In this document: piece by piece, positions 29,501 to 41,134 of the stretch
Position numbering within the stretch: position 1 is the first letter of the stretch
Layout of the letters: each line of letters opens with the position of its first letter
From: Purshia tridentata
Taxonomy: Eukaryota; Streptophyta; Magnoliopsida; Rosales; Rosaceae
Length of the DNA: 64,000 nucleotides
Assembly: GCA_003254885.1 (NCBI GenBank)
Contig: QANT01008315.1
Coordinates: forward strand, 47,037-111,036
Reading direction: 5' to 3'
The notes under the pieces: generated by a model
The model's database searches: none
Told to the model about the DNA's origin: nothing
Seen by the model: the letters and a program-made list of their open reading frames with translations, nothing else
Position numbers and translations under genes: made by a program

Positions 29501-30452
29501 GAAACAGAACCATCTCTTACGTCTCTTAATACCACCCTTCCTGCAACCGTCAAGTCACGATCGAACCATGTATGCCACAAGCCACCTCCATATGTCTGGA
29601 CACCCACTTCCAAGTACCCACCTTTAGCTACCTGCACAAGCCGCCCATATTACAAAAAAAAAAAAGTTCAAAGCTTTCCCACATTGTGTCCATTTCTTCA
29701 TCAACTCGCTTAATACTTCAACTCAATTCAGATACAAAATCCACATATTACCTTGGTCACAGGTTTCAATTTGAGACAAGGACTATCAGTATGAGCACCA
29801 ACTATATGGAATCCATTTCCAGCAACATATCTAAACACAAGCTCCACAATATGAGCAAAGAACTAACACATAACAAATATATACTTTACTTTTAGCTTTC
29901 TCAACAATTAAAACCGTAAACTTACAACTTCAATTCTATTTCTTTTCCTACAATTTCTCAGAAACCAAACTGAGCTGAATTCAATAAAAACAAGCAAGCT
30001 CGAATTTAAGAAGTCTCGTACTTTTTACCGATTGCGAAGGCGACGATGGTGGAGTAGTTCCTGGTGAAGAAATATCTTTTGCCAGCTTCCAATTTCCAAT
30101 CCTCTCTCTCCGAAACCTGCTCGTACCCTGCGCTTCGCAGACGCTTCTTTGCCTCGTCTGAAAAAGAAGAAACCGAAGCAGATAACAAAAGGTAGCGAAA
30201 ATTTGATTGATAACTGATGAAAAATGAGATTCCGATCTTCTCGAAAATGAAGATTGAGTTTTTCGGTCTTTCGTTTGTTCCTTCGGGAACTCTCTCGGGA
30301 AACAAGCAGAAAAAAAAAAGAAAAAAAAAAAGCGAGAGAGAGAGAGGAGATTTACCGACGGCGTGGAAAGCAGTTGGAGAAGCGTTTAAGAAGTTGATGA
30401 GATCAGAAACGACGACTGAGCTTCCTTCACAGTTTGGTTGTTGCTTTGCCAT
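26514..30452 (-). CDS. Aspartyl aminopeptidase (peptidase family M18)
   Basis: A zinc aminopeptidase that removes N-terminal Asp or Glu from peptides, usually as a cytosolic or vacuolar dodecamer. Eleven minus-strand exons: 30452-30356, 30157-30022, 29830-29752, 29631-29429, 29285-29216, 28349-28239, 28058-27903, 27687-27514, 27267-27193, 27115-26975, 26735-26514. They join to 487 residues, full length for M18. The metal and catalytic motifs are complete: GAHTDS (zinc His, about residue 88), SGRLDN (bridging Asp), DHEEVGS (catalytic Glu and zinc Glu), [10 protein letters not shown] (zinc Asp) and the C-terminal QLSMHSIRE (zinc His). The exon 2 donor at gtacga is fixed by phase (GKK-YVAGNG). 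A head-to-head arrangement with the O-fucosyltransferase gene leaves about 1.6 kb between start codons. No damage seen. Confidence 0.95.
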
Positions 30453-30482
30453 CTCTGCTGACTCTCTCTGACTCTCTCCTGT

Positions 30483-31950
30483 TGTTTACTAATGTTACTT
30501 TCTCTCAGCTTCAGCCTTCAGCTATTATTCTGCCTGGGATTTAAGCTTTCAGCTTTTATGGACCTGCCGTTCGATGCCTTTGCGTGAGATCTACTTACTG
30601 AACTGGAATCCAGAACCAGAATCTGTTTTTGGGCCTTTACCCAACTGACCCATTTATGATTTTTAACGCATTATCTCTATTCTTTTTTCTCTTTAATTCT
30701 TTATTTTACTTTTTATGGAATATGATTTATCTTCTTTTTTGGTTACTCAAATTATTTATTTTCTTTTTTTTTATTGAAAAATTATTTATTTTCTTTGAAT
30801 GCTTCTATTGTCACCGAACTCACCTCTTTCTTTCCTCTCACCCTTTTTTTTAACAAAATTTTTAATTATAAATTTATTCTCTTCTAAAATTGACATTTAG
30901 AAAATATTGGTGTTGCCACTTGTTATCAATGATGCATGCTATCTTTACACCGTCCAATTTTAATTTGATATTGTTGTGATAAAAAACTGGTGTGAAGTAA
31001 AATAATTATGAAGTAAATGAGATTAAAAAGTAGGTGGTGACTGGTGAGTGAAGTGAGTAAAGAAGGGATAGTATACAATCACTCAATTTTCCTTTTTTTT
31101 GGGTATAAGTGAAAAAGAAGTAACAGTAGGTTATGTAATGAGCTTGATCTCATCTCAGTGTACTAAATAATATACTAGTTATATAAATGGATTTTGTTAT
31201 AGTGGTTAAAAGTATTTATTTATACATTCGACTTTTTTTATAAGGAAATACAATTATTACTTTTTTTTTGTTTGATTAATTACAATTTACAAGTACCTTT
31301 ATTTTTGGCATAAATTATGTAAGATTTAGGATCCTTCTAACTATGAAAGTACACCAATAAGGATAAAGGAAGAAGTGGGATTTATGAAGAAAAATATGAT
31401 CTATGATTGTGAACAATGCGGTGCCCTTTAGAATCAGTAGGAGACTCTTTAGTCTTTACAATAGCAAAGAGTAACCTTTGATTCCATTAGGTATATATGT
31501 AAGCTTCCAATCTTGCTAAGCACTTGTAAACCATCTTTTTATTCATTTTATTTCATACAAACCAATGTTTCTTTTTCTTTTTCTCACTTGTCAATGAAAG
31601 CAATATTCTTTAATTCCCAACACAGGTTTTATTTGATGAGTTAGATGTATTTATGCAATATGGACTTTTCATAGCTTTGTTTCCACTTGAAGGGTAATTT
31701 CGACCATGCAAAACTTGTTCCCGGGAAAATACTAACTGAAAAACCGTCGACTTCATAATGCGTTGCGTTATTTGACTAAAACACCCTTGACTATCTTCGT
31801 TCTCTCGCGCCTCTTTCAGTACGCCACTTTTGCAAGAAACCAATGGTAAAATAGACATTACACAAAATCAAGATTCAAGAATCAGCCTTATAGAATAAGA
31901 GTCCTCTGCTTTCTTTCAATTCTCCTTTATTTTCCTTCGCTTGCTTCTTT
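30483..31950. other. Divergent intergenic region
   Basis: The shared upstream region of the aminopeptidase (-) and O-fucosyltransferase (+) genes. It is AT-rich with T-tracts around 30660-30860, and I see no gene. A pyrimidine-rich CT stretch begins near 31960 in the putative leader of the right-hand gene. Confidence 0.5.
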
Positions 31951-31959
31951 CAAACCTCT

Positions 31960-32010
31960 CACTCTTCCCCCTCTCTCTCTCTGTCTCTCTCTGTCTCTCT
32001 ATCTCTCCAA
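31960..32010 (+). repeat. CT-rich microsatellite in the O-fucosyltransferase leader
   Basis: Runs of ctctct broken by gtctct, about 75-125 bases upstream of the start codon. CT-rich stretches of this kind are common in plant 5' leaders. Confidence 0.7.
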
Positions 32011-32064
32011 GAATTAACATCCAAGATTTGTAGAAAGAGAGCTTCAAGTTGCAAAACACCATTA

Positions 32065-32322
32065 ATGGTCAAGCTTTTGCTCCATGGCAAAAGCAAGGAA
32101 CATGAAGACCTCCTTCATCACAACAAACCCATCACCATTCTTCCACTTACTTCCAGCTTCTCCACTCACCGCCCTCATCTTCTCAACCAAAACGACTCGT
32201 TTAAGGAACCCCAAAAAGCTCTGTTCCCCTCCACTCTCTCTCCCAATCTTCTATCTTTCTCTCATATTTTCCATCACTTTCTTGGGAATTACCATCCTCA
32301 CCCTCATACCTTCTGTCCATAA
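32065..32322 (+). promoter_or_regulatory. Upstream ORF overlapping the O-fucosyltransferase start
   Basis: An ATG 19 bases before the main start opens an 85-codon frame in another reading frame that overlaps the first 80 codons of the gene. Neither ATG has A or G at -3; both have G at +4. If the transcript starts upstream, ribosomes must skip this ATG to make the main protein. Confidence 0.4.
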
Positions 32323-34644
32323 CTCCTTCCCCTGCAACTCACATTTCTCTTCACTATCTTTATCAACAACAGCATCTCCCACATCCCCATACTCTTCTCT
32401 CTTCTTGGCCTCTCTTTACTCCTCAGTTTCAAGCAGCATTGATGAAGATGATCATCCAACACTCTCAGAAAGTGTGATGGTGCCATTGCCGGCTCAGGGG
32501 GTTGTTGGGAAAAATCTTTCCGAGGCAGAGAGGGAGTTCTGGCAGCAGCCGGACGGTGAAGGCTTCCGGCCTTGCTTGGATTTCAGCCTCGGGTACCGGA
32601 AAACTTCTTCCCGAGTTTCGAAGGAGAGGAAGAGGTTCTTGGTGGTGGTGGCTTCAGGAGGGTTGAACCAGCAGAGGAATCAGATTGTTGATGCTGTTGT
32701 CATTGCAAGAATTCTTGAGGCTGCATTGGTTGTGCCAGTTTTGCAGATCAATCTGATTTGGGGAGATGAAAGGTGTGTGATTGTTGTTAATTTCGATCAA
32801 TTTGATTCTTAATTTTGGTCCTTTAAATGCAAATGAAAATTATTTGTGTATTTTGATGTCAATTAGCACATGGGTTTTTTTACATTTTATCAGCCATTTC
32901 TGGGTTATAATGTGTTTCACAAGCAAGTCCTCATTTTCTCACCAAACAAGCATAAAGAACATGTTTTTTGCATCATCTAGATTCTAGTATGCTAGCTTTT
33001 CCTTTTGTGTATCTGTTTCTTTGGTCTTTCTCTTTTGACATAGTGGTTTCTGATAATAACTCTTTGGACATCATCCAAACAATTGTTCAACTGGTCTCAT
33101 TGTTCTGCCTTGATGATGGTGTATATGGAATTCGACAATATATGGATGTGTTTGTGTTGGAATTGCAGTGAATTCTCGGATATCTTCGATGTGGCACATT
33201 TCAAGAGGACTCTACAAGCTGATGTACGAGTTGTATCATCTCTTCCCTCCACACATTTGATGTCAAGACAGACAATTGAAAAAAAGATTCCACAAGATGT
33301 TACACCGCAGTGGATCTATTCCAAATTCTTCAATCAAGTAAGGGAATCTTTGCAATGAGATACTTGTTTGGAAGCAACTGAAAAATGAAAGATTCCACCT
33401 ATAAGTTTAAAGCAGTTTATCAGTGTCAATGAAAGTAGATTTATAGTTAGATGGACTTCTTGTGTTATGCAGCTGAATCAACAAGGCCTTCTTGTGCTAA
33501 AAGGGTTGGATTCTAAGCTCTCCAGGAATCTCCCCCCTGATCTGCAGAAGCTTCGATGCAAGGTACACTAGGAAATCAATCACCACCATCAGATTCAGAT
33601 CAGAAGGCCATCTATATCCTACTACTTATTATGTTCATGTGGTTATTGTAAATTGTTCCCATTTTCTGTTTATTTTGCAGGTAGCATTCCATGCACTAAG
33701 ATTTGCAGCACCAATTAGACAACTTGGAGATCTACTAGCAAGGAGAATGTGGATAGAAGGTCCTTACATTGCACTCCACCTCCGGCTAGAGAAAGATGTG
33801 TGGGTCAGAACCGGATGCCTCACTGGTTTAGGCCAAGAATATGATGATATCATCACCAAGGTTCGGGAGTCTCAACCCGAATACCTCACCGGACGATTGA
33901 ACATGACCTACGCTCAGCGACGACTTGCTGGACTCTGCCCCTTAAACGCCTTAGAAGTAGCAAGGTATAGTAGAAATTCAAAACTGTCACTTTATGTCAC
34001 TTTATGTTTTTTGGAGCATGGTCTAAGTTGTGTGTGCAAATGCAGGCTTCTGAAGGCTTTAGGGGCACCAAGAAGTGCACGGATATACAGTGCAGGAGGT
34101 GAGGAATTTGGGGGCTACAGGGCTATGCAGCCACTTCTCGCTGAGTTTCCAAATTTAGTGACAAAGGAGATGTTGGTGCGAGGCAGAGAACTCTCTCCAT
34201 ACATGAACAAGTCTTCAGCTCTGGCTGCAATTGACTACATTGTATCTCTGAGCAGTAATGTCTTCCTACCTTCCCATGGTGGAAACATGGGCCGAGCAAT
34301 GCAGGTGTGTCTTAAAAATGTGATGCATCTAGCATTATTCATTGAATTAGTCCTCTTTGAGTTCATTTGATTGATATGTTTGTTAACAGTGCTTTGTATT
34401 GTGAACTCCACAGGGTCATCGTGCCTATGTAGGACACAGAAAGTTCATAAAGCCGAACAAGCGAGCGATGCTACCAGTGTTTGAAGACACCTCCATTGGT
34501 GAGGCAGAGTTTGGAAGCATCATGAGGGAGTTGCATAGGAAGTCTCAGGGGCAGCCTGAGCCAAGGGATTTCAGGAGAAATCGAGATGTGATTGCATACC
34601 CGGTGCCTGAGTGCATGTGTAAACACAATACAGGCATTTTCTAG
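32084..34644 (+). CDS. O-fucosyltransferase-family protein (plant GT106-like, Golgi)
   Basis: A type II Golgi membrane protein of the plant O-fucosyltransferase superfamily, thought to act on cell-wall glycans or glycoproteins. Six exons: 32084-32772, 33169-33337, 33473-33562, 33681-33964, 34046-34304, 34414-34644. They join to 573 residues. One membrane helix lies at about 50-75 after a short basic N-terminus. A ser/thr-rich stem follows, then the catalytic domain with the ASGGLNQQRNQIVDAV motif, the conserved HLRLEKD arginine motif and the SHGGNMG stretch. The C-terminus ends PVPECMCKHN. The domain pattern is close to the At3g26370 clade, but the acceptor is unknown. Fragments of its last two exons recur downstream at 35545-35885. 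Confidence 0.92.
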
Positions 34645-34814
34645 TGCCATTAATTGAGAAACAATGTATGCCAACAATTCAATACAATCTAATCTGATTC
34701 TTCTTATTCAACCTTCTTACTCCAGCACACAGTCAAGGACTAAAGGAGGAATACAAACACCCAAATCTAGAAAAATACAATACAATACGTAAACTCATGG
34801 AATAGCAAAGGCTT

Positions 34815-35480
34815 TGAGAGGGTGTTTTCTAAGTTTTGTTAGACCAGTGGATTCAGTCATGTCTGAATGGCAATGCCCAACTGAACTTGTGCAACAGCCA
34901 TAGCAAACTGAATTCCAGGACAGCCTCTCCTGCCTGCCCAAAATGGAATCAATTCGAAGTTGTTCCCTTTATAATCTACACTGCTATTCATCACACTTGC
35001 AATAGTAATGCAAGTGGAAGATGTAAGCGAAGAGTCTTCTTGATAACTGCCTTCAAGTAGTGCATTCCAATCAAGTCATCCTCTGGTTTTGTTTCCAACT
35101 ATTCCCCTTATCTCATTCTGCAATTTGTTCATGACCCTTGAATTTCTTAAGAGCTCAGACATTGTCCAGTCTAGGGCTGTATACGTGCTATCAGTGCCAC
35201 CAATAAACACATTAATTGATTAACCAAAGTTGATTAGATTAATTGTATGTGCTATGTAATGTCACAGAAACACAGAGAGAGAGAGAGAGAGAGAGAGAAT
35301 TAATTATTATTAAGATTACAGCTTTTATATTAACTCTGTCAATAGAAAAAACCAAGCAAGTTTTGTTTCTTTCTGAACCGCAAGGAAAACGTCCACACAA
35401 TCCTTTTCATCATCAATGTGCTTTTGAACCACTCCATCTAAAAGGTCAAAATTGTTTAGCGACCTTGTTTGATTTAGCTC
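34815..35480 (-). pseudogene. CYP71-type P450 pseudogene fragment
   Basis: On the minus strand this is recognisably similar to the intact CYP71 gene at 36118-37760. It covers pieces of exon 2 (about 34815-35215: the C-terminal end, PERF region and part of the K-helix area) and the start of the upstream exon (about 35310-35475). Several deletions remove the heme-binding region, and the frame is broken in many places. It stands tail-to-tail with the intact O-fucosyltransferase gene, exactly as the intact P450 stands with the O-fucosyltransferase fragment downstream. Confidence 0.85.
35275..35300. repeat. (GA)n microsatellite
   Basis: About twelve GA units inside the P450 pseudogene, where the intron of the intact gene has an AC repeat. 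Confidence 0.9.
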
Positions 35481-35544
35481 TCTACGACCCAATTATAATT
35501 CTATCTCTTCCAACTCATCTTTTACTGGTTGGACACGCAAAACA

Positions 35545-35885
35545 TAATGCAGGATCATTATATGCAGGAGGTGAGGCATTTGGGGGCTTCAGGGCTATAC
35601 GCAGCCACTTTTGGGAGAGTTTCCAAATTTAGTGACAAAGGAGATGTTGGTCCTAGACAGAGAAGTCGCTCTAAAATTTTATTAAAGATGTGGTACAAAA
35701 AATACGGTACATATAGCATTACTTGTTAGATTAACCATTTTATTGTGAACTTGATAGGGTTGCCGTGCCTATGTGGGACACAGAAAGTTCATAAAGCCGA
35801 ACAAGCAAGCAATGATACCTGTGTTCGAAGACACCTGCACTGGTGAAGCAGAGTTTGGAAGCGTCATGAGGGAGTTGCATGTGTA
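35545..35885 (+). pseudogene. O-fucosyltransferase 3'-end pseudogene fragment
   Basis: Two blocks match the last two exons of the intact gene: 35545-35655 (like 34080-34200, including tttccaaatttagtgacaaa) and 35755-35885 (like 34414-34535). The parental intron between them is partly kept. The upstream exons are missing and the frame is broken by small indels, so no protein is expected. The retained intron shows DNA-level duplication, not retrotransposition. Confidence 0.85.
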
Positions 35886-36117
35886 AACACAGCACATGCA
35901 TTTTCTAGAACAATGTATGGCAAGAATTCAATGCAATATAGTCTGATAATTCTTATTCAACCTTGTTACTCCAGCACACACAGTAAAAGAGAAGAGTACA
36001 AAAACCAAATCTAGTACAATACAACACAACAAATTAAAGAAATACAGTCCAGGGCAGTAACTGGCATAACATACAATGGATAATTCACTTAATTAATTAG
36101 GCCATACTCATTAGTCA

Positions 36118-37760
36118 TTACTCACTTTTGTATGGAATAGCAACCGCTTTAAGAGGATATTTTCTGTGTGTAGTTAAACCACTGGCTTCAGTCATGTCTA
36201 AATCCTCTGCTCTTGCTCCACCAGGCAATGCCCAGTTGAACTTGTGCACCACATTTGCTAAAGCAATCTCATAAGAAGCCATGGCAAACTGAATTCCTGG
36301 GCAGAACCTCCTGCCACTCCCAAATGGAATCAATTCGAAGTCATTCCCTTTATAATCTACACCACTATTCATGAACCTCTCTGGCTCGAAGTCTTCGGGT
36401 TTGTTGTATGACTTGGGATCTCTTCCAATTGCCCATGCATTCACTAAAACTTGTGTGTTGGCTTTGATGTCATAACCACTTACTTTCACATCTTGGGTCG
36501 ATTTGTGGGGCAATAGTAATGTAAATGGAGGATGTAAGCGAAAAGTCTCCTTGATCACCGCCTTCAAGTAGTTCATTCCAACCAAATCATCCTCTGTTAA
36601 AATTTCTGTTTTGTTTCCAACTATACCTCTTAACTCCTCCTGCAATTTGTTCATGACCCTTGGATGCCTTAAAAGCTCAGACATTGCCCACTCCAGGGCT
36701 GTATACGTCGTATCCGTGCCAGCAACAAACATGTCCTACAAGAATTAATATTGATTAAGCAAACACACACACACACACACAAACACAGAGTTACTTAATA
36801 TATGCTTACCAAGATGAGAGCCTTTATGCTAACTCTATCAATAGGAAAGCCAAGCAAGTCTTGTTTCTGAATCCTAAGTAAAACGTCTACAAAATCTTTG
36901 TGATCATCCCCCTTCTCAATATGAACATGGCCATCAATATGCTCTTGGACCACTCTCTCCAAAAAGTCATCAAACCGTTTAGCCACCTTGTCTAATCTAG
37001 CATCTAAACCATTGAGATGGCTCAACCAAGCTAGCCATGGGATGTAGTCCCCAATAACAGGAGCTCCTAATAACTCCATAAACTCCTTCACTAGCTCCTG
37101 AATCATTCTACCATCTTCTCCACCACTGTACTTCTTCCCAAGAGCCACTTTACAGATAACATTATTTGTAAGGGTCACAAACATTTCGCTTAAATTCACA
37201 ACTGATGATGAGGAGGAGGACTGCTTTATCTTGGTGATCATGGATTTCGTTTCCCCTTCTCTCACAGCTCGAAAAGACCGAACCCTTTTGTTGCTTAAAA
37301 GATTTAACACACATATACTTTTCAGCTGCCTCCAATACTCACCATATGGCGCCGTTGCTACGTCTTTGCAATTGTAGACAAGCTTCTGAAAGACGGTGGA
37401 CTTGGGTCTGTCAGAGAATGCGAGGTCATGGGTTTTGATGATCTCTCGGGCAGCCTCAGCTGAGGAGGCAACAAGGACTGGCACGCTCCCGAAATGGAGG
37501 AGCATGAGATCAGGGCCATGGCCTTGAGCTAAGGCTTGAAGTGAGCGATGAGGATTCAAGCCTAATTGGTGAAGGTTGCCAATGATAGGGAGCTTTGGTG
37601 GAGAAGGTGGTGGGTTTAATGTTGGAGTAGTAGTGGAGGACCATTTGTATATAAGGATGAGGAAAATGGGCAGAAGAAGTAGTGTAAAGGTTAAAGGTTG
37701 CAACAAAGAGAAGAATGCTTCAATATTCAGCTTCTGCAGCATTTTCAGCAGATTTGACAT
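36118..37760 (-). CDS. Cytochrome P450, CYP71 family (CYP71A/AN-like)
   Basis: A microsomal monooxygenase of specialised metabolism. Two minus-strand exons, 37760-36810 and 36735-36118, with one phase-0 intron at the usual CYP71 position, join to 522 residues. An N-terminal membrane anchor (about 20-40) is followed by the proline-rich hinge [13 protein letters not shown]. The oxygen-binding I-helix AGTDTT (about 322-327), ExxR ETFR (380-383), PERF (435-438) and heme loop [10 protein letters not shown] with Cys about 462 are all intact. Subfamily members in Rosaceae include aldoxime-to-mandelonitrile enzymes of cyanogenesis, but the substrate cannot be read from sequence. It lies between P450 fragments and is the only intact copy of a local duplication. 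The intron carries an AC repeat (about 36764-36785). Confidence 0.93.
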
Positions 37761-38034
37761 CTTCTTCTTCTTCTTCTTCTTCAGTTGTCACTCACTTTAG
37801 GTGTGGTCTATTTATTAAATCACCAATCCAATCAGGAGATATATCCTATTCCATTCCCATATCTCTTTAAGATTTAAAAATAATAATATTTCTTTTGGAA
37901 AGCGTGGTCAGTGCAAATTGTGCAAGCAATAATTTGCACTGACACACTGACATTAGAGATGCATCAATAATTTGCCTTTGTTTAAGGACAGAACAGTGCC
38001 ACAGGCATTATTTAGAGCCTTTATTTTTTTGGAC

Positions 38035-38460
38035 TGATTTCTAGTGTTATTTGAGAAACAATTTATTCAAAATTGCAGCACACAGCAAAAGAGAAAGAGT
38101 GAAACAGCCAAAACTAGTACAATAAAAACACAATACATAGACTGAATTAAGCACACACATGTATGGCCTCTATATTTCAGCAAGATCATATGGAATAGCA
38201 AAGGCTTTAAGAGGTTATTTTCTACGTTTGGTTAAACCAATGGATTCAGTCATGTCTAAATCCTTTATATTTGATGAGCAAGCTCATATGAAACAGCAAA
38301 GGCTTTAATGTGTGGTTAAAAATTAGTGGATTGAGTCATGTCTAAATCCTGTGCTCTTGCTCCAAAAGGCAATGTCCACATGAACTTGTGCACCACATTT
38401 GCCAAACTCAGTTCCTGGGCAGCCCCAAATGGTTTATAATCTACACTGCTATATATAAGA
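38035..38460 (-). pseudogene. Third P450 relic with O-fucosyltransferase 3' UTR relic
   Basis: 38035-38130 resembles the 3' end and 3' UTR after the O-fucosyltransferase stop (tctagtg, then gagaaacaat). 38190-38455 resembles the C-terminal part of CYP71 exon 2 on the minus strand, and the last ~60 codons appear twice in degraded form. There is no open frame. Confidence 0.75.
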
Positions 38461-39440
38461 TCTAGATCAGAGCAATTGGGCTTTGCCACTTGCTGATCAA
38501 CATCATTGGGATGGTGGTGGTCTATTTATATGATCATAATATCAGATCGCATATTTCTTCAGCACGATCGATTATTATATATATAAGCAAAACTTATAGG
38601 AAAAGGGTCATTAATTAATAAGTTTCTTCACAGTTCACACCCAATAATTTGTCGAAAATGTGATTACTGAATTCAAAGGAGAATCTGTGATAAATCTTTT
38701 GAAGATTGACTACTTCTAACTTTAGAGGTTGGTGATAATCCAAAAAAATAACTTTAGAGGCTTATTATATATACTACCCCAAGTCACATCATGTTTGAAA
38801 TTTATTCTTTAAATCAAATTTTTGACACTTTAATCCTCAAATTCAATTTGGTTACACACTCTACTCCAAAACTATTTAAAATTCAATCTCTTCTCTATTT
38901 ATGCACATATGGCACTACGTACGTTGACACTACATAACCTTCTACTTAGAGTATTATATATCATCATCAATTGAAGTCAAAAATAATATTAGGCAGAAGG
39001 TCATGTATTGTCACGTGTATAGTTTGGGAGACAAATTTTCAAAAATTGTAATATGGAGGGCAACATTTCAAACTTGACATAATTGGAGTGGCATATGTAA
39101 ATATGTAATTAGCCATTAATTTTTACATTTAAATACTATGCCACTTTTTTTAAAAATTATTCATAGTATAATAAAAAATATTATCGCAATGGTATTAACT
39201 ATTAAGAGAATTTTCTAATGTGAAATATGTTCTAATTATTTTAAGTGATATTGATAAGGGCGTTTAATGAGTAATATATTATTATATTGACCACCGTGCT
39301 GCGTGGAAATCTGGCGGCTAAGAGCTAGACTCTCATGTGTACGAGCACATGTTTAAGAATCTAGATGCTCCAATACTTCTGGGGACAGAACAGTCTTTCA
39401 CGGATAAAAAATTCTTAGTCTCAAGACTCTCAACTCTCAA
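38461..39440. mobile_element. Intergenic with a possible degraded fold-back element
   Basis: No gene. Around 38775-38900 and 39000-39105 there are weak inverted matches sharing a tgtttgaaat-type core, perhaps the arms of an old fold-back element. Support is thin. Confidence 0.3.
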
Positions 39441-39564
39441 GCGATCGAATCAGCTTCGACTCTGTTAGCTTCCTGGGAGTCTTTGTCTGTAATTCAATCA
39501 CCGATCGGCCCCAATTACTCTCCCCATTTCTCGGATAAGGTACATATCTCATACATACATAGCT

Positions 39565-40062
39565 CACATACATCATCATCGTCGTCGTCGTCGTCGTCTT
39601 CATCACCATTATGATGCTAGTTGTGGGCGTTTCGGGATTGGGGTTAGGGTTTGAGTGACCAAATCACTACAATATGACTCAGTTTCGCACACAGAAATTG
39701 GGTTTTTTGCTATTGTTTAATGAATTATTTGAGCTGTTTATAATTAGTAATGACTGTTTTGTGAAGGATTATTAATAAATTTATCCTTTTTTTTTTCATT
39801 TCACAGTTGCATCACATACATCATCATCGTCGTCGTCGTCGTCGTCGTCTTCATCACCATTATGATGCTAGTTGTGGGCGTTTCGGGATCGGGGTTAGGG
39901 TTTGAGTGACCAAATCACTACAATATGACTCAGTTTCGCACACAGAAATTGGGTTTTTGGCTATTGTTTAATGAATTATTTGAGCTGTTTATAATTAGTA
40001 ATGACTATTTTGTGAAGGATTATTGATAAATTTATCCTTTTTTTTTTTCATTTCACAGTTGC
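39565..40062 (+). repeat. Tandem duplication (248 + 250 bp) in the MPC1 leader
   Basis: Unit 1 (39565-39812) and unit 2 (39813-40062) are nearly identical. They differ by one TCG triplet in a (TCG)n run and a few bases. Each holds a reverse telo-box (ttagggtttg, at about 39645 and 39895) and ends in a T-rich tract plus cacag, a usable splice acceptor. A candidate 5' UTR donor lies at 39539-39540 (ataag|gtacat). Confidence 0.88.
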
Positions 40063-40283
40063 TTTCACAAGTAATGCTAAAATCTCTTATTAATTTTCTT
40101 AGCATAGCGATATTGTTCATATGTGTTTCCTGTCATATAGTAAGTAAAAGAAATAGAGATTTCGTAGGTAGATATCAAGGGCTATCTTGAATGATTATGA
40201 TCTTTACCCTGGCACTGTTTCTTACTATTTTTTGTTGTTTTCTTATGACTTTATAGAGATATTTTAAGCAGCAGTTTTCACAT

Positions 40284-41134
40284 ATGGCTTCATTCCGAGC
40301 ATTCTTGAACAGTCCAGTTGGTCCAAAAACAACTCACTTTTGGGGACCTGTTGCAAACTGGGGATTCGTTGCTGCTGTATGCTTTCACTACCATGAGCTC
40401 CAGTAGATAAGAATGGATTTGAATTCAAATTGGGTTTCAAGCTTTGTTACTAATTCTGGTCATAATGGGTTGATTTAACAGGGATTGGCAGATATGCAGA
40501 AACCTCCAGAACTGATTTCTGGCAACATGACAGCAGGTCCAAAATGACTGGTTTTGAAGGATGTAAATTGTCTTCATACATATTATATGGCAAGATTATA
40601 ATCTCACTTTGAATTTGGTTCTGCAGCAATGTGCATTTATTCAGCATTGTTTATGAGATTTGCATGGATGGTGCAGCCTCGCAACTATCTACTTTTGGTA
40701 TGCCATGTCTCAAATGAGACTGTCCAGCTCTATCAACTCTCTCGCTGGGCAAGGGGTCAGGGGTAAGTAACTGACTGGTTTCATTATCAATTTATGAAAA
40801 ATATAAGAAACAACCAAAAAATTTAAAAATGACATATTACACTCAAGTCTTTCTTTGACATTTTTGTTCTCTTAACATAATTGGAGTACCAGTGATATTA
40901 CACCTTTAGTGGTGAACACCTTTAAATATGTGCCCTGACCTAGTTTCATAACTTCCTCTCAGTCGATTTTATTTGTTCTGACCTTTTTGTTTCAATAATG
41001 GTCGAGCCTTAACATTAATTGACCCTTAATAAGTACTGCATTTACTAAAACACAATGTTTTAAAATTTATGCATAGTTTCTTGCTTTGTGATAGGTACTT
41101 GTCCCAGAAGAAGGATGAAGCTGCATCCCAGTAA
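40284..41134 (+). CDS. MPC1: Mitochondrial pyruvate carrier subunit 1
   Basis: MPC1 pairs with MPC2-type subunits in the inner mitochondrial membrane to import pyruvate. Four small exons: 40284-40376, 40482-40536, 40627-40762, 41095-41134. They join to 107 residues, the usual size. The N-terminus [20 protein letters not shown], the [17 protein letters not shown] motif and the helices around [20 protein letters not shown] are the conserved family core. Two to three short helices are predicted. All junctions are in phase, including the split glycine at exon 3/4. The leader upstream carries a tandem duplication with telo-boxes. The gene is divergent from the CYP71 gene. A further 5' UTR acceptor is likely near 40258 (gactttatag). 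Confidence 0.95.
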
